From NCBI RefSeq assembly GCF_037975245.1, contig NC_092567.1:5340214-5404213 (forward strand): a stretch of 64,000 bases of DNA. Direction: 5' to 3'. This document shows, piece by piece, positions 49,322 to 59,702 of the stretch. Below the pieces are notes generated by a model. The model was not told where the DNA came from and did not search any database. It saw nothing but the letters and a program-made list of their open reading frames with translations. Source of the stretch: Apostichopus japonicus (taxonomy: Eukaryota; Echinodermata; Holothuroidea; Aspidochirotida; Stichopodidae). Each line of letters starts with the position of its first letter. Positions within the stretch are counted from its first letter, which is position 1. A program made the translations under genes and the position numbers.

Positions 49322-51734
49322 ATGAATCTGGCAAATGCCAGAAGCTGGCAGAGAAAAGAATGTTAAGTATGTTGGCAGATTAATTTAATCTTGTGTGTTG
49401 ATCCTGTAAAATATTACAAAGATTTAAAGTTATAGTCTCAGAAAAACAACCAATTAGTGAGGGAAGAAATTAATGAGATGATCTTCCTATTTTTTTGGGA
49501 AAACTGGAGAAGTATGTCATATTATCGACACCAATTCAAAATTACCAACCACTAACACAAAGTAATTAGGGTGAAACTGAACCACTGTATTCATGCACAT
49601 TATTTGTTTTTTTTCAAATTGATAAGCGTTATTCATGTTCTTTGTAGTTTTGGAAAATTATTAAGCAATTTGGTTCAGCCATGATTGAACAGGTCTCCTA
49701 TTAAAACAGAATAGTAACACAAAATGATATTTGATTTGCTTAGGTTGTACATTTTCAATAGCATACAAATGGAATGTTGTTACAACTTCAAATTACAAAT
49801 CAAGCAATCCCTGCATAGATCATGCTACCCCTGACTAGATGTCCCTTTTTGCAAATGAAAAAGAACTTACCAATACTACAAACTAGTATTCCAAATTAAG
49901 TGTATGTTAACTGAACCTGAAGCCCTGTAATACCATGTGATTGCAGAGAAAAGAGAGTTACTGTACCTGGCTAAGGAGTATTAAGCCATGTCACATCATT
50001 ATAAATTCTTGTTCCAAATTAATAAAATGTCAATATCCTGCACTTTTCCATTTATGGGGGACAGCATCATCTCAATAATAATTTATGAACAGTTTGCACC
50101 AGAGGGAAATAAGCCAGATACAGCTAAATTGTAAACACAATGTCATATTTCATATTTGATCATATTAAGTTAATGATCCTTATTGCCTTTTATCTACAAA
50201 ACTTCATTATTAGGGCATTGGAACTCCCTTTTACACCAATTTGCATTCAGGTTTATATTACAAATTTGATGAGTTGTATTGAATTTAAATAATTATTTAC
50301 TTCAATTTAAAAATGTATTGCATATTAAAACTGAATTGATGCTCTTTTTCTGTTTTTATAATTTCAAAACCTTTACTATACACTGAACAAAAAGCCCGAA
50401 TTGGAATCTTCTACTAAAGCAGATAGATTTTCAAAGTAGTTTATAATTGACTTCTCTTAAAATATGTGTTACAACTGCCAGTAGTTAATCTCATACAGTA
50501 TGTACAGTATAGTATTTGCATTTGCTTCTGATGTCAGTTAGACTGTTCTCGTACTTGGTGAGTAGATGGTTGAGTAGATGAACCCACATTGCATTTGGCG
50601 CTCATTTCAAAAAGAATAATGAGGTTATGGAAAGTACAATAATACTGCAACTGGAAGTTGATGTGTGAAGTTGTTGACTAGTGACTGGTTGATGTGTATT
50701 AAATTTGACATTACCCACAATACTGCATAGGGGCATGTACATGGTTGAGGGTAAGTAAGTAAAGGTAAAGTTATGCAGTTTAATTTAGAACCCACGTTTT
50801 TAGCTGAGTGTCATTTCCACATAATTGCACTAGAAACCTGATAATAAAGTGCTACATTTAGCAGGTTTTAGTCTGTTATTGTGTTGACACCAAAACAGAG
50901 CCCATAATAATGCATTCCTAACTGATGTACTGCTAATGCTAAACACCTAGTTCTACAACACCTTTACAAATTATACATACAGAATATTGTTTTCACATGT
51001 TGTGAAGAGAGTATATAAATATGCATTGGAAATCAATAAAATTCTTCAATGTCTGCATCTAATGAAAAAAATATGCATTATTTTCTGTGGTTCATATTGC
51101 ATCTTCTTTCAATAACAGTAATGCCAGTATGAGCGTTTAACAAGTGGTGCTTGTAAACCAGCTGTAGGCTGACAAGTATTCTCCTGTGCAATCATGATCT
51201 GTTCCACTGCACATGATCATGCAACATAAATGGTACAACAAACACATGTGTTTAGGATGCTGATGTATGAACCAATAATTTGAAACTAAACTAACACTTG
51301 ACTGCATTTTGCCTTGAATTTCATGACATTATACCTTTAATATTAAAAAATGCCAGGATGATAATTCCGAAGCTCACAAAGTCACAAACTTTTGTGGATG
51401 ATAAGGATTGCAGTATTGGCTGATGCTGCACAATTGGAGAATTATTGGTTGGCAAAATTGAGACAAGTTGAATATTTCAGTGAGCGATATAAGAGCCCTG
51501 ATTACACAAATGTTGTATTGTACTGAAGGTCATTACTTTGTAAGCAAAGTTTATGTTGGTTTTGGACTTTTATTATTATTTAATACCATAAATATTAACA
51601 TTCAAATATTGTATTGACTCTGTTATGAATTTAAAAATATATTTCCGAAAGTGCTGAAGCTGCACAAAACTTTGTTATATCCTATCTTTAAGTATACCTT
51701 GCATGTATATAGATATAACATTTTGGGTGAAAAG
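49322..51734. other. 3' region and intergenic sequence
   Basis: AT-rich unique sequence with AATAAA hexamers near 50019 and 51036 that could end the plus-strand transcript. No open frame or repeat of note. Confidence 0.4.
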
Positions 51735-53700
51735 TAGTTTGGGTGGAGATGATTGGGGATGGGCATTTTGGGGGTCTACTGGCAGGGGTAGCCCACTAAT
51801 ATAAATTACTGGAATTGCCCATCCCTTACATATAGAGTCCTGCCAATTATTTTCTGGTAGTTTTTAACTGGATACTTCATGAGCAGACCTAGGTCAATGA
51901 GGGGATGGGCTTTTTGGGGGTCTACTGGCACTTGTACCCCTCTAATAGAAATTTCTGGAAATGCCCAAACCTTACATATGAGTGATACCTATCATTTTTC
52001 AGTAGGTATCAACTGGTTACCTTATGAGCCGACCTAGGTCAATGAGGGGATGGGCTTTTTGGGGGTCTACTGGCAGGGTTACCCCACTAATATAAATTAC
52101 TGGAATTGCCCATCCCTTACATATAGAGTCCTGCTAATTATTTTTCGGTAGTTTTTAACTGGATACTTCATGAGCTGACCTAGGTCAATGAGGGGATTGG
52201 CTTTTTGGGGGTCTACTGGCAGGTGTATCCCACTAATAGAAATTTCTGGAAATGCCCAAACTTTACATATGAAGTGATACCTATCATTTTCCAGTAGGTT
52301 TCAACTGGTTACATTATGAGCTCACCTAGGTCAATGAGGGGATGGGCATTTTGGGGGTCTACTTTCAGGGGTACCCCACTAATAGAAATTTCTGGAAATG
52401 CCCATCCTTTACATATGAGTGATACCTATCATTTTCCAGTAGGTATCAACTGGTTACCTTATGAGCCGACCTAGGTCAATGAGGGGATGGGCTTTTTGGG
52501 GGTCTACTGGCAGGGGTACCCCACTAATAGAAATTACTGGAATTGCCCATCCCTTACATAGAGTCCTGCTAATTATTTTTCGGTAGTTTTTAACTGGATA
52601 CTTCATGAGCTGACCTAGGTCAATGAGGGCATGGGCTTTTTGGGGGTCTACTGGCACGTGTATCCCACTAATAGAAATTTCTGGAAATGCCCAAACCTTA
52701 CATATGAAGTGATACCTATCATTTTCCAGTAGGTTTCAACTGGTTACATTATGAGCTCACCTAGGTCAATGAGGGGATGGGCATTTTGGGGGTCTACTTG
52801 CAGGGGTACCCCACTAATAGAAATTTCTGGAAATGCCCATCCCTTACATATGAGTGATACCTATCATTTTCCAGTAGGTATCAACTGGTTACCTTATGAG
52901 CCGACCTAGGTCAATGAGGGGATGGGCATTTTGGGGGTCTACTGGCAGGGGTACCCCACTAATATAAATTACTGGAATTGCCCATCCCTTACATATAGAG
53001 TCCTGCTAATTATTTTTCAGTAGTTTTTAACTGGATACTTCATGGGCTGACCTAGGTCAATGAGGGGATGGGCATTTTGGGGGTCTACTGGCAGGGGTAC
53101 CCCACTAATATAAATTACTGGAATTGCCCATCCCTTACATATAGAGTCCTGCTAATTATTTTTCGGTAGTTTTTAACTGGATACTTCATGAGCTGACCTA
53201 GGTCAATGAGGGGATTGGCTTTTTTGGGGTCTACTGGCACGTGCATCCCACTAATAGAAATTTCTGGAAATGCCCAAACCTTACATATGAAGTGATACCT
53301 ATCATTTTCCAGTAGGTTTCAACTGGTTACATCATGAGCACACCTAGGTCAATGAGGGGGATTGGCATTTTGGGGGTCTACTTGCAGGGGTACCCCACTA
53401 ATACAAATTACTGGAATTGCCCATCCCTCACATATAGAGTCCTGCTAATCATTTTCCAGTAGTTTTCAACTGGTTACTTCATGAGCTCACCTAGGTCAAT
53501 GAGGGGATGGGCATTTTGGGGGTCTACTGGCAGGGGTACCCACCAATAAAAATGACTGGAAATGCCCATCCCTTGTAACTGAAGTCCTGACCATCATTTT
53601 CCAATAGGTTTCAAGTGGTTACCTCATGAGCTGACCTAGGTCATCCGTGACGCTGGCAAAGCTACCCCACCACCAATAATTACTGGCGATGGCCATTTGT
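51735..53700 (+). repeat. Tandem array of 145-146-bp monomers, two subtypes
   Basis: The anchor CCTAGGTCAATGAGG recurs at about 51889, 52034, 52180, 52326, 52471, 52615, 52761, 52906, 53052, 53198, 53344 and 53491, with a decayed version at 53636. Spacing is 144-147 bp. Subtype A has ATTACTGGAATTGCCCATCC and GAGTCCTGCTAATT. Subtype B has ATTTCTGGAAATGCCC and GTGATACCTATCATTTT. They alternate irregularly (A B A B B A B B A A B A). Edge monomers are more diverged. Near-perfect period length close to a nucleosome repeat is typical of satellite DNA. Non-coding. Confidence 0.96.
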
Positions 53701-54617
53701 TGCTCATGGGGCCATACCTGACACATTGTATTTACTTTGATGTGGTTACCATGAAAGCTGATCTAGGTTAGCTTTTAGGTGACTTTAAAATTGCTTTCCC
53801 AGCCACACCCACCACAGCCGGTTTGCAAGTCGTCTGGTTTCATATACAGGAATGCACTGTGAACATTGTGATGTACAAGGCAATTGATTACCTTCCCAGC
53901 TACCCAAACCCTATGGGCTCCCGGTCTATATTGATGCTCTATTGACACCCTTGCCTCCAGAATGTGACTGTGTGACGTCAGGTGTTAGAATCGCTTTAGA
54001 ATTCATTGGACATTTGAGTGAATGTAGGGACCAAAACATGAACTTTTTATGCAATTCTTTGAGAAACATAACATAGCTCCACTAAAATATGCAAAAGTGA
54101 TCTACTTCCACCCCACCAAAAAACCTTGTCTTGTGGATGGGGGTGGGGGGGTAGATTAAGAAGACCAGTTCATACAACTTTATAAAGAACATACCTGGAA
54201 ATATTTTCGATATGAATTTCAACATGTTTATCATTGAAATTTCTTTGGGCATGAACCCAAAGGTCACAGTTTATTTTTCTTACAAAGGGACCTTTGCAAC
54301 ATAATGTTTTAACAATAGTAATAGATAATGAATGTATCTATAAACTCAGTAATTTTTAGGTTGGTGCTCCCTCTTTTTATAATCTTTTTCAGTGAAAACA
54401 TCTTGAGTGAAGGCATTCTTGCACTTTATACTCAAGCATGTGCTCAAGTTTTAGATTTTCAAAAAGCCTAACTAGTATCTCCTCTAACAATTGTGTTCTT
54501 TGAATATTGTTTAATGGGTATGACAGGAATTTGCATATTCAAGAAGTTTTTAAATATTTCTTGCCATTGAGAAGAACTTGCCATTATTTTGGTTCTGTAA
54601 GTCCTTGTCACATCAAC
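53701..54617. other. Spacer between the tandem array and the retrotransposon
   Basis: Unique AT-rich sequence. The frames at 54082-54267 (minus) and 54507-54695 (plus, running into the LTR) have no support. Confidence 0.4.
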
Positions 54618-54622
54618 ATAAA

Positions 54623-54915
54623 TGTTAGTGTTGACTTTGTTGACTTTGTTTTCACCTCTTTCTACAGGATCACTGGTGGGGTTTTTGAGTGTTAGTGTTG
54701 GACTATATATATATTATTAATCAAGCGAATATTCTAGTGAACAATCAAGTGAACCTTCAAGCGAACCTTCAAGCGAACCTTCGAGTGAACCTTCGAGTGA
54801 ACCTTCAAGGGAACATTATGGTGAACTAGTGTATATACAAATAGTGAGTGTATTATATTAGCGTGTGTAAAGGAACTCAGAACAGTTTGTTTTTATTTAA
54901 TTACCCTCTTTAACA
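54623..54915 (+). repeat. 5' LTR of the copia-type element
   Basis: Starts TGTTAG and ends AACA, the usual TG...CA borders. It holds a TATA-like tract (TATATATATAT at about 54704-54714), the probable promoter. Nine 12-bp units close to AAGYGAACCTTC follow from 54723 to 54830. The start of transcription and the polyadenylation site were not determined. Confidence 0.96.
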
Positions 54916-54927
54916 TGGTAGCAGAGC
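54916..54927 (+). promoter_or_regulatory. Primer-binding site, initiator-Met-tRNA type
   Basis: TGGTAGCAGAGC follows the LTR with no spacer. Its first 11 bases are complementary to the 3' end of eukaryotic initiator methionine tRNA (ending ...CTCTGCTACCA), the usual primer for copia-type elements. Confidence 0.88.
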
Positions 54928-54948
54928 GAGGTTACTGAAATTAACACA

Positions 54949-57900
54949 ATGGCGAATTATAAGACCCCACCAGTCTTTAGTGAAGCAAAACCATATTCAA
55001 GATGGATTGAAGAAGTTAAAGCATGGCAAGAAGTTACCGACCTTAAGAAAGAGAAGCATGGCTTAGCCGTAGCTCTATCATTACCAGAAGAAGGAGCTAA
55101 ATCTATCAGAGATAAAGTGTTTAACGAAATTGATCTGGAGGATTTGAAGAAGGAAACTGGTGTTTCCACTCTTATCAAATTCATGGACAATGTTTTTAAG
55201 AAGGATGAGCTATCAGCTGCATATGAGGCTTATACCTCATTTGACCGTTACAGGAGACAGACAGAGACAACAATGGAGGAATTTGTGACAGAATTTGAGA
55301 AGTTGTACAATAAAACAAAGAAATACAAGATGGAGCTACCCAAACCAGTCCTCGCATTCAAACTTCTTGAGAGTGCTCAATTAGAGCACAAAGACCGACA
55401 ATTGGTGCTTACTGCAGTGGACTATAAAGAACCTGATAAGATGTTTGAGCAAACGCAGAACTCCTTGAAGAAATTCTTTGGGCAACAATCAATGCCTCCA
55501 CCTGAGGCCAAAGAAGGAGTGGCTGTCAAGACAGAGCCAACATTCCTTACAACACAAGAGACAGCTTTCTTCACTGGAAGAGGGGGCTATAGAGGAACAG
55601 GGCGTGGAAGATATGGTTACAGACAGTCAGGTGCTCCAAATTATGAGAGACCAAACACTTCTGGAAGAGGTCGAGGCAGTAGAGGAGGTGGGCGAAATAT
55701 GAGGGGCACTGCAAAACACCTTAACCCTATTGGCCCTGATGGTTATCCATTAAAGTGCAGTAGCTGTGAGTCAATCAGACATCTGCTGAAAGATTGTCCT
55801 GATTCTTACGAAAATATGCAGAAGAGGGTGTTTAAGGCAGATGTTAAGGACGAAGAGGCTGTTTTGTTTACTGGTAATAAACAAATAGAGACAGAAGTTC
55901 TAATGAATGAGGCTGTGGGTGCTGCCATCCTTGATAGTGCATGTAGTTCTACCGTGGCTGGTCAGTCTTGGATGACATGTTATCTGGATATGCTTGATGA
56001 AGAGAAACAGGCCAGAGTGATGAGAAGTAAGAGTGACACGGTTTTCAAATTTGGTGGTGGGAAGCGCTTGAAGTCCATAGAAAAAGTCACCATTCCCTGT
56101 GAAATTGCAGGGGTCAAATGCCAAATAACCACAGATGTTGTAGACAGTGATATTCCCCTCCTCCTTGGTAAACCAGCAATGAAGAAAGCTAAAGTGAAAC
56201 TTGATTTGGAGAATGATTGTGCCACAATCTTTGGAGAAACAGTTGAACTACAGTGTACCTCATCTGGGCATTACTGCGTCCCCATAGTTGAAACTACCAT
56301 GCCCATTGGTGATACAGTTGAAGCTTTACTGTCAGTAGATGAGAGGAGTACAGAAGAAAACAGAAAAAGAATTGAAAAGCTGCACAAGCAGTTTGCTCAC
56401 CCGACTGCACAGAAGCTAAAATACCTGTTGGAAGATGCTGATGTGTCTGACAAGACAACTTTGGATTTAGTTGATGATGTTGTCTCTAAGTGTGAAGTCT
56501 GCAAGCAATACAAGAAGACACCACCAAGGCCTGTAGTTGGTCTACCTTTGGCCAAAGAGTTTAATGAAGTGGTGGCATTAGATCTCAAAGAGTGGAAGAG
56601 TGGCATATACTTTCTACATATTATTGATGTCGCAACACGTTTTAGTGTTGCTGGTGTTATTCGTCACAAGACCCCAAAAGTTATTATTGAAAAGGTGATG
56701 AAACTATGGATTGGAAGTGGTATGGGTGCACCCAAAAAGTTTCTCTCAGATAATGGTGGAGAATTTGCCAATGAAGAATTCAGAGACATGGCTGAAAACC
56801 TAAATATCGAGATATGGAATACTGCAGGATACAGTCCTTGGCAAAATGGCCTTTGTGAGAGAAATCATGCTGTTGTTGATAATTGTGTTGAGAAGATCTT
56901 GGAGGACTACCCCAACATGGATATAGAACTTGCTCTTGTGTGGGCTGTGAATGCAAAAAACTCATTGCAGATGGTGTACGGATATAGTCCCTATCAGCTG
57001 GTGTTTGGTAGAAATCCCAATCTACCGTCTGTACTGACTGACAAAGCTCCAGCTTTACATGGCACTACAGTGAGTGAAATCTTTGCAAAGCATTTAAATG
57101 TGCTTCATTCAAGCCGTAAAGCATTTATTCAAGCTGAAGCCTCAGAGAAAATCAGACGGGCACTCCGACATAAGATAAGAAGCTCTGGTGAAGTGTACCA
57201 ACCTGGTGACAAGGTGTTTTACAAGCGAGATGGTAGTACCAAATGGAGAGGACCAGGTAAAGTCTTGGGACAAGATGGTAAGGTGGTATTTGTTCGCCAT
57301 GGTAGTGTATATGTAAGGATGCATCCCTGCAGATTAACAAGAGTTGGTGAAGAGTTCAACAAATCATCTGAAAGTGATCTCAGGCATGAGTTACCTAACG
57401 AAGGGAATGATGATGGTTCCCAACATGAATCAAAGAGTGAAGTTGAAGACATGCCTGTTCATCCAACGGTGGAGGAAGATGATAATGTTGACATTCCTCA
57501 ACCTGTTACAGGAGATGATAATGAGGAAAGAGATGCTACCAGAAATCAACATCAATTTTACCAGAGGAACAGAATACACTCTGTTCAAACACTACCAAAG
57601 GTGAAACAGAATATCACATACTTACCAACAGGTAAAGACACATGGATTGAATGTGAGATTGTAAGGAGATCAGGAAAGGCCACAGGAAAATACCGTAACT
57701 GGTTTTATGTGAAGAATAAAGATGGTTCAGATATTCAAGAACTTGATTTTGAAAGTGATGTGGAAGACTGGAAGGTAATAGAAGACAGTTCAAATGATGC
57801 AGACATTTCTAGCTCCAGGGAAGAGGCTAATGTAGTTTTCATACCAGTTCACAGGCATGAAGAGGCAGAAGTTAAACTGGCTAAAAATGAGGAGCTAACA

Positions 57901-59355
57901 AATTGGACGAAATTTCAGGTTTATGAAGAAATAGAGGACTGTGGACAGCCGGCAATCTCAACTAGATGGGTGATAACAGAGAAGTCAGTTGATGGTAAGA
58001 AGATTGCTAAAGCCAGACTTGTGGCACGTGGTTTTGAGGAGCAAAAATGTGTACAAGCTGACTCTCCAACAGTTTCAAAAGAGACTTTAAAGGTTTTCCT
58101 TGCACTTACATCCACACACTCCTGGAGATGTCATTCCATTGATATCAAAGCTGCTTTTCTACAAGGTAATGAGATCAACCGTGAGATGTTTTTAAGACCA
58201 CCTAAAGAGGCGAATGCTCATGGCAAAGTGTGGAAATTAAGGAAGTGTGTTTATGGTTTAAATGATGCTTCTAGAAACTGGTATTTCAGCGTTCGAGATG
58301 AACTTAACAAACTTGGATGTTCCCGTTCAGAAGTAGACTTGGCATTATTTTACTGGCATCATGGCGACAAACTTAGTGGTATGCTCATAATGCATGTGGA
58401 TGATTTTCTATGGGCTGGAACAGAAGACTTTAAGAGAATTGTGGTAGATAAGATAAAGTCTGCTTTCAAGATAGGCAAAGAAGCAGAGGGAGCTTTTCGA
58501 TACATTGGACTAGAGATTGCCCATGATGTAGATGGCATTGTGCTGACACAAAATTCCTACATAGAATCCATAACAGAGATCCCAGTTCCAGCAGCTAGAG
58601 TGGCACAAAAGGAATTTCTACTAAAACAAAGTGAAGTCACACAATTAAGAGGTGCCATTGGTCAGGTGCAGTGGGCATCCAATCAAACCAGACCTGATAT
58701 AAGTTATGATGCCCTGGAACTTAGTACTACAACAAAGGAACCGAAGGTGAAAGACTTATTACAGGCTAACAAGGTGATCAAAAAGATAAAGATGAGGCAA
58801 AGTCACATCCTATTCCCTAATCTTGGTGACCAAGAACAACTGAGGTTAGTTGTGTACTGTGATGCATCATATGCAAACTTACAAGATGGAGTGTCCAGTG
58901 CTGGTGGTCATATAGTGTTACTAAAGGGAAAAGACAACATTTCTTGTCCATTAGCATGGCGATCTGGAAAGATTAGAAGAGTTGTAAGAAGCACTTTAGC
59001 AGCAGAGGCGCTATCAATGGCGGATGGCCTGGATTCAGCGTTTTGCCTTGGTTATCTTTTGTCAGAGGTGATTTTCAACAAACCCAAGAAAAACATGATA
59101 CCCATTGATGTGTGCACGGACAATAAATCTTTGTTTGAGAACATTCACTCTACCAAAGTTGTGAGTGAAAAGCGTCTGAGGGTAGAGATAGGGAGTATCA
59201 AGGAGATGTTGCACAAAGGAGAACTTTCTAGAGTTAGTTGGATTGAGAGCAGTGATCAGATTTCCAATTGTATGACAAAGCATGGTGCGTCTTGCAAGAG
59301 TCTCATGGACATCTTACAGATGGGAAACTTACAGTGTCATAGTGATTTACATTAG
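54949..59355 (+). CDS. Gag-Pol polyprotein of a Ty1/copia-type retrotransposon
   Basis: One uninterrupted 1,468-codon frame encodes capsid and enzymes for retrotransposition. The N-terminal Gag part (1-~200) is followed by an RGG-rich tract (211-253) and a CX2CX4HX4C zinc knuckle (C270, C273, H278, C283) for RNA binding. The aspartic protease has D329-S330-A331. Integrase has an HHCC zinc site (H479, H484, C515, C518) and a DD35E triad (D545, D601, E637). It is followed by a WRGPGKVLG segment (from 766) that resembles an SH3-like C-terminal domain. Reverse transcriptase spans about 985-1240, with D1065 (IDIKAAFLQG) and HVDD (D1151, D1152), where copia normally has YVDD. RNase H shows D1305, E1353 and D1391. 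The start at 54949 is the first ATG after the primer site. No Gag/Pol frameshift is present, so Gag excess would have to be made another way. Confidence 0.97.
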   Translation: MANYKTPPVFSEAKPYSRWIEEVKAWQEVTDLKKEKHGLAVALSLPEEGAKSIRDKVFNEIDLEDLKKETGVSTLIKFMDNVFKKDELSAAYEAYTSFDRYRRQTETTMEEFVTEFEKLYNKTKKYKMELPKPVLAFKLLESAQLEHKDRQLVLTAVDYKEPDKMFEQTQNSLKKFFGQQSMPPPEAKEGVAVKTEPTFLTTQETAFFTGRGGYRGTGRGRYGYRQSGAPNYERPNTSGRGRGSRGGGRNMRGTAKHLNPIGPDGYPLKCSSCESIRHLLKDCPDSYENMQKRVFKADVKDEEAVLFTGNKQIETEVLMNEAVGAAILDSACSSTVAGQSWMTCYLDMLDEEKQARVMRSKSDTVFKFGGGKRLKSIEKVTIPCEIAGVKCQITTDVVDSDIPLLLGKPAMKKAKVKLDLENDCATIFGETVELQCTSSGHYCVPIVETTMPIGDTVEALLSVDERSTEENRKRIEKLHKQFAHPTAQKLKYLLEDADVSDKTTLDLVDDVVSKCEVCKQYKKTPPRPVVGLPLAKEFNEVVALDLKEWKSGIYFLHIIDVATRFSVAGVIRHKTPKVIIEKVMKLWIGSGMGAPKKFLSDNGGEFANEEFRDMAENLNIEIWNTAGYSPWQNGLCERNHAVVDNCVEKILEDYPNMDIELALVWAVNAKNSLQMVYGYSPYQLVFGRNPNLPSVLTDKAPALHGTTVSEIFAKHLNVLHSSRKAFIQAEASEKIRRALRHKIRSSGEVYQPGDKVFYKRDGSTKWRGPGKVLGQDGKVVFVRHGSVYVRMHPCRLTRVGEEFNKSSESDLRHELPNEGNDDGSQHESKSEVEDMPVHPTVEEDDNVDIPQPVTGDDNEERDATRNQHQFYQRNRIHSVQTLPKVKQNITYLPTGKDTWIECEIVRRSGKATGKYRNWFYVKNKDGSDIQELDFESDVEDWKVIEDSSNDADISSSREEANVVFIPVHRHEEAEVKLAKNEELTNWTKFQVYEEIEDCGQPAISTRWVITEKSVDGKKIAKARLVARGFEEQKCVQADSPTVSKETLKVFLALTSTHSWRCHSIDIKAAFLQGNEINREMFLRPPKEANAHGKVWKLRKCVYGLNDASRNWYFSVRDELNKLGCSRSEVDLALFYWHHGDKLSGMLIMHVDDFLWAGTEDFKRIVVDKIKSAFKIGKEAEGAFRYIGLEIAHDVDGIVLTQNSYIESITEIPVPAARVAQKEFLLKQSEVTQLRGAIGQVQWASNQTRPDISYDALELSTTTKEPKVKDLLQANKVIKKIKMRQSHILFPNLGDQEQLRLVVYCDASYANLQDGVSSAGGHIVLLKGKDNISCPLAWRSGKIRRVVRSTLAAEALSMADGLDSAFCLGYLLSEVIFNKPKKNMIPIDVCTDNKSLFENIHSTKVVSEKRLRVEIGSIKEMLHKGELSRVSWIESSDQISNCMTKHGASCKSLMDILQMGNLQCHSDLH

Positions 59356-59383
59356 TGTCTCACCAGTTGATCCTTTTGTTTTT

Positions 59384-59401
59384 GAAAAGAAGAAAGGGGA
59401 G
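59384..59401 (+). promoter_or_regulatory. Polypurine tract of the retrotransposon
   Basis: GAAAAGAAGAAAGGGGAG, all purine, ends three bases (TTT) before the 3' LTR. It would prime plus-strand DNA synthesis. Confidence 0.85.
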
Positions 59402-59404
59402 TTT

Positions 59405-59697
59405 TGTTAGTGTTGACTTTGTTGACTTTGTTTTCACCTCTTTCTACAGGATCACTGGTGGGGTTTTTGAGTGTTAGTGTTGGACTATATATATATTATT
59501 AATCAAGCGAATATTCTAGTGAACAATCAAGTGAACCTTCAAGCGAACCTTCAAGCGAACCTTCGAGTGAACCTTCGAGTGAACCTTCAAGGGAACATTA
59601 TGGTGAACTAGTGTATATACAAATAGTGAGTGTATTATATTAGCGTGTGTAAAGGAACTCAGAACAGCTTGTTTTTATTTAATTACCCTCTTTAACA
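59405..59697 (+). repeat. 3' LTR of the copia-type element
   Basis: Same length as the 5' LTR with one substitution by eye. The last A of the LTR plus the ATAAA target duplication forms AATAAA at 59697-59702, probably by chance. Confidence 0.96.
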
Positions 59698-59702
59698 ATA
59701 AA

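Larger units (their letters stand above)
54618..59702 (+). mobile_element. Complete Ty1/copia-type LTR retrotransposon
   Basis: The element spans 54623-59697 (5,075 bp) and is flanked by the 5-bp direct repeat ATAAA (54618-54622 and 59698-59702). Order: 293-bp LTR, primer site, one Gag-Pol frame, polypurine tract, 293-bp LTR. Integrase precedes reverse transcriptase, the Ty1/copia order. The two LTRs differ at a single base (T at about 54889 against C at about 59671), so the insertion is recent, and no frameshift or stop interrupts the frame. All parts needed for autonomous retrotransposition appear present. An aquatic-animal clade such as GalEa is my guess for its placement, not something the sequence proves. 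Confidence 0.97.

Noticed and set aside
54957-59283. Many 60-86-codon frames on the opposite strand or other frames within the retrotransposon
   Set aside because: They are shadows of the 1,468-codon Gag-Pol frame, whose catalytic motifs establish the true reading frame.
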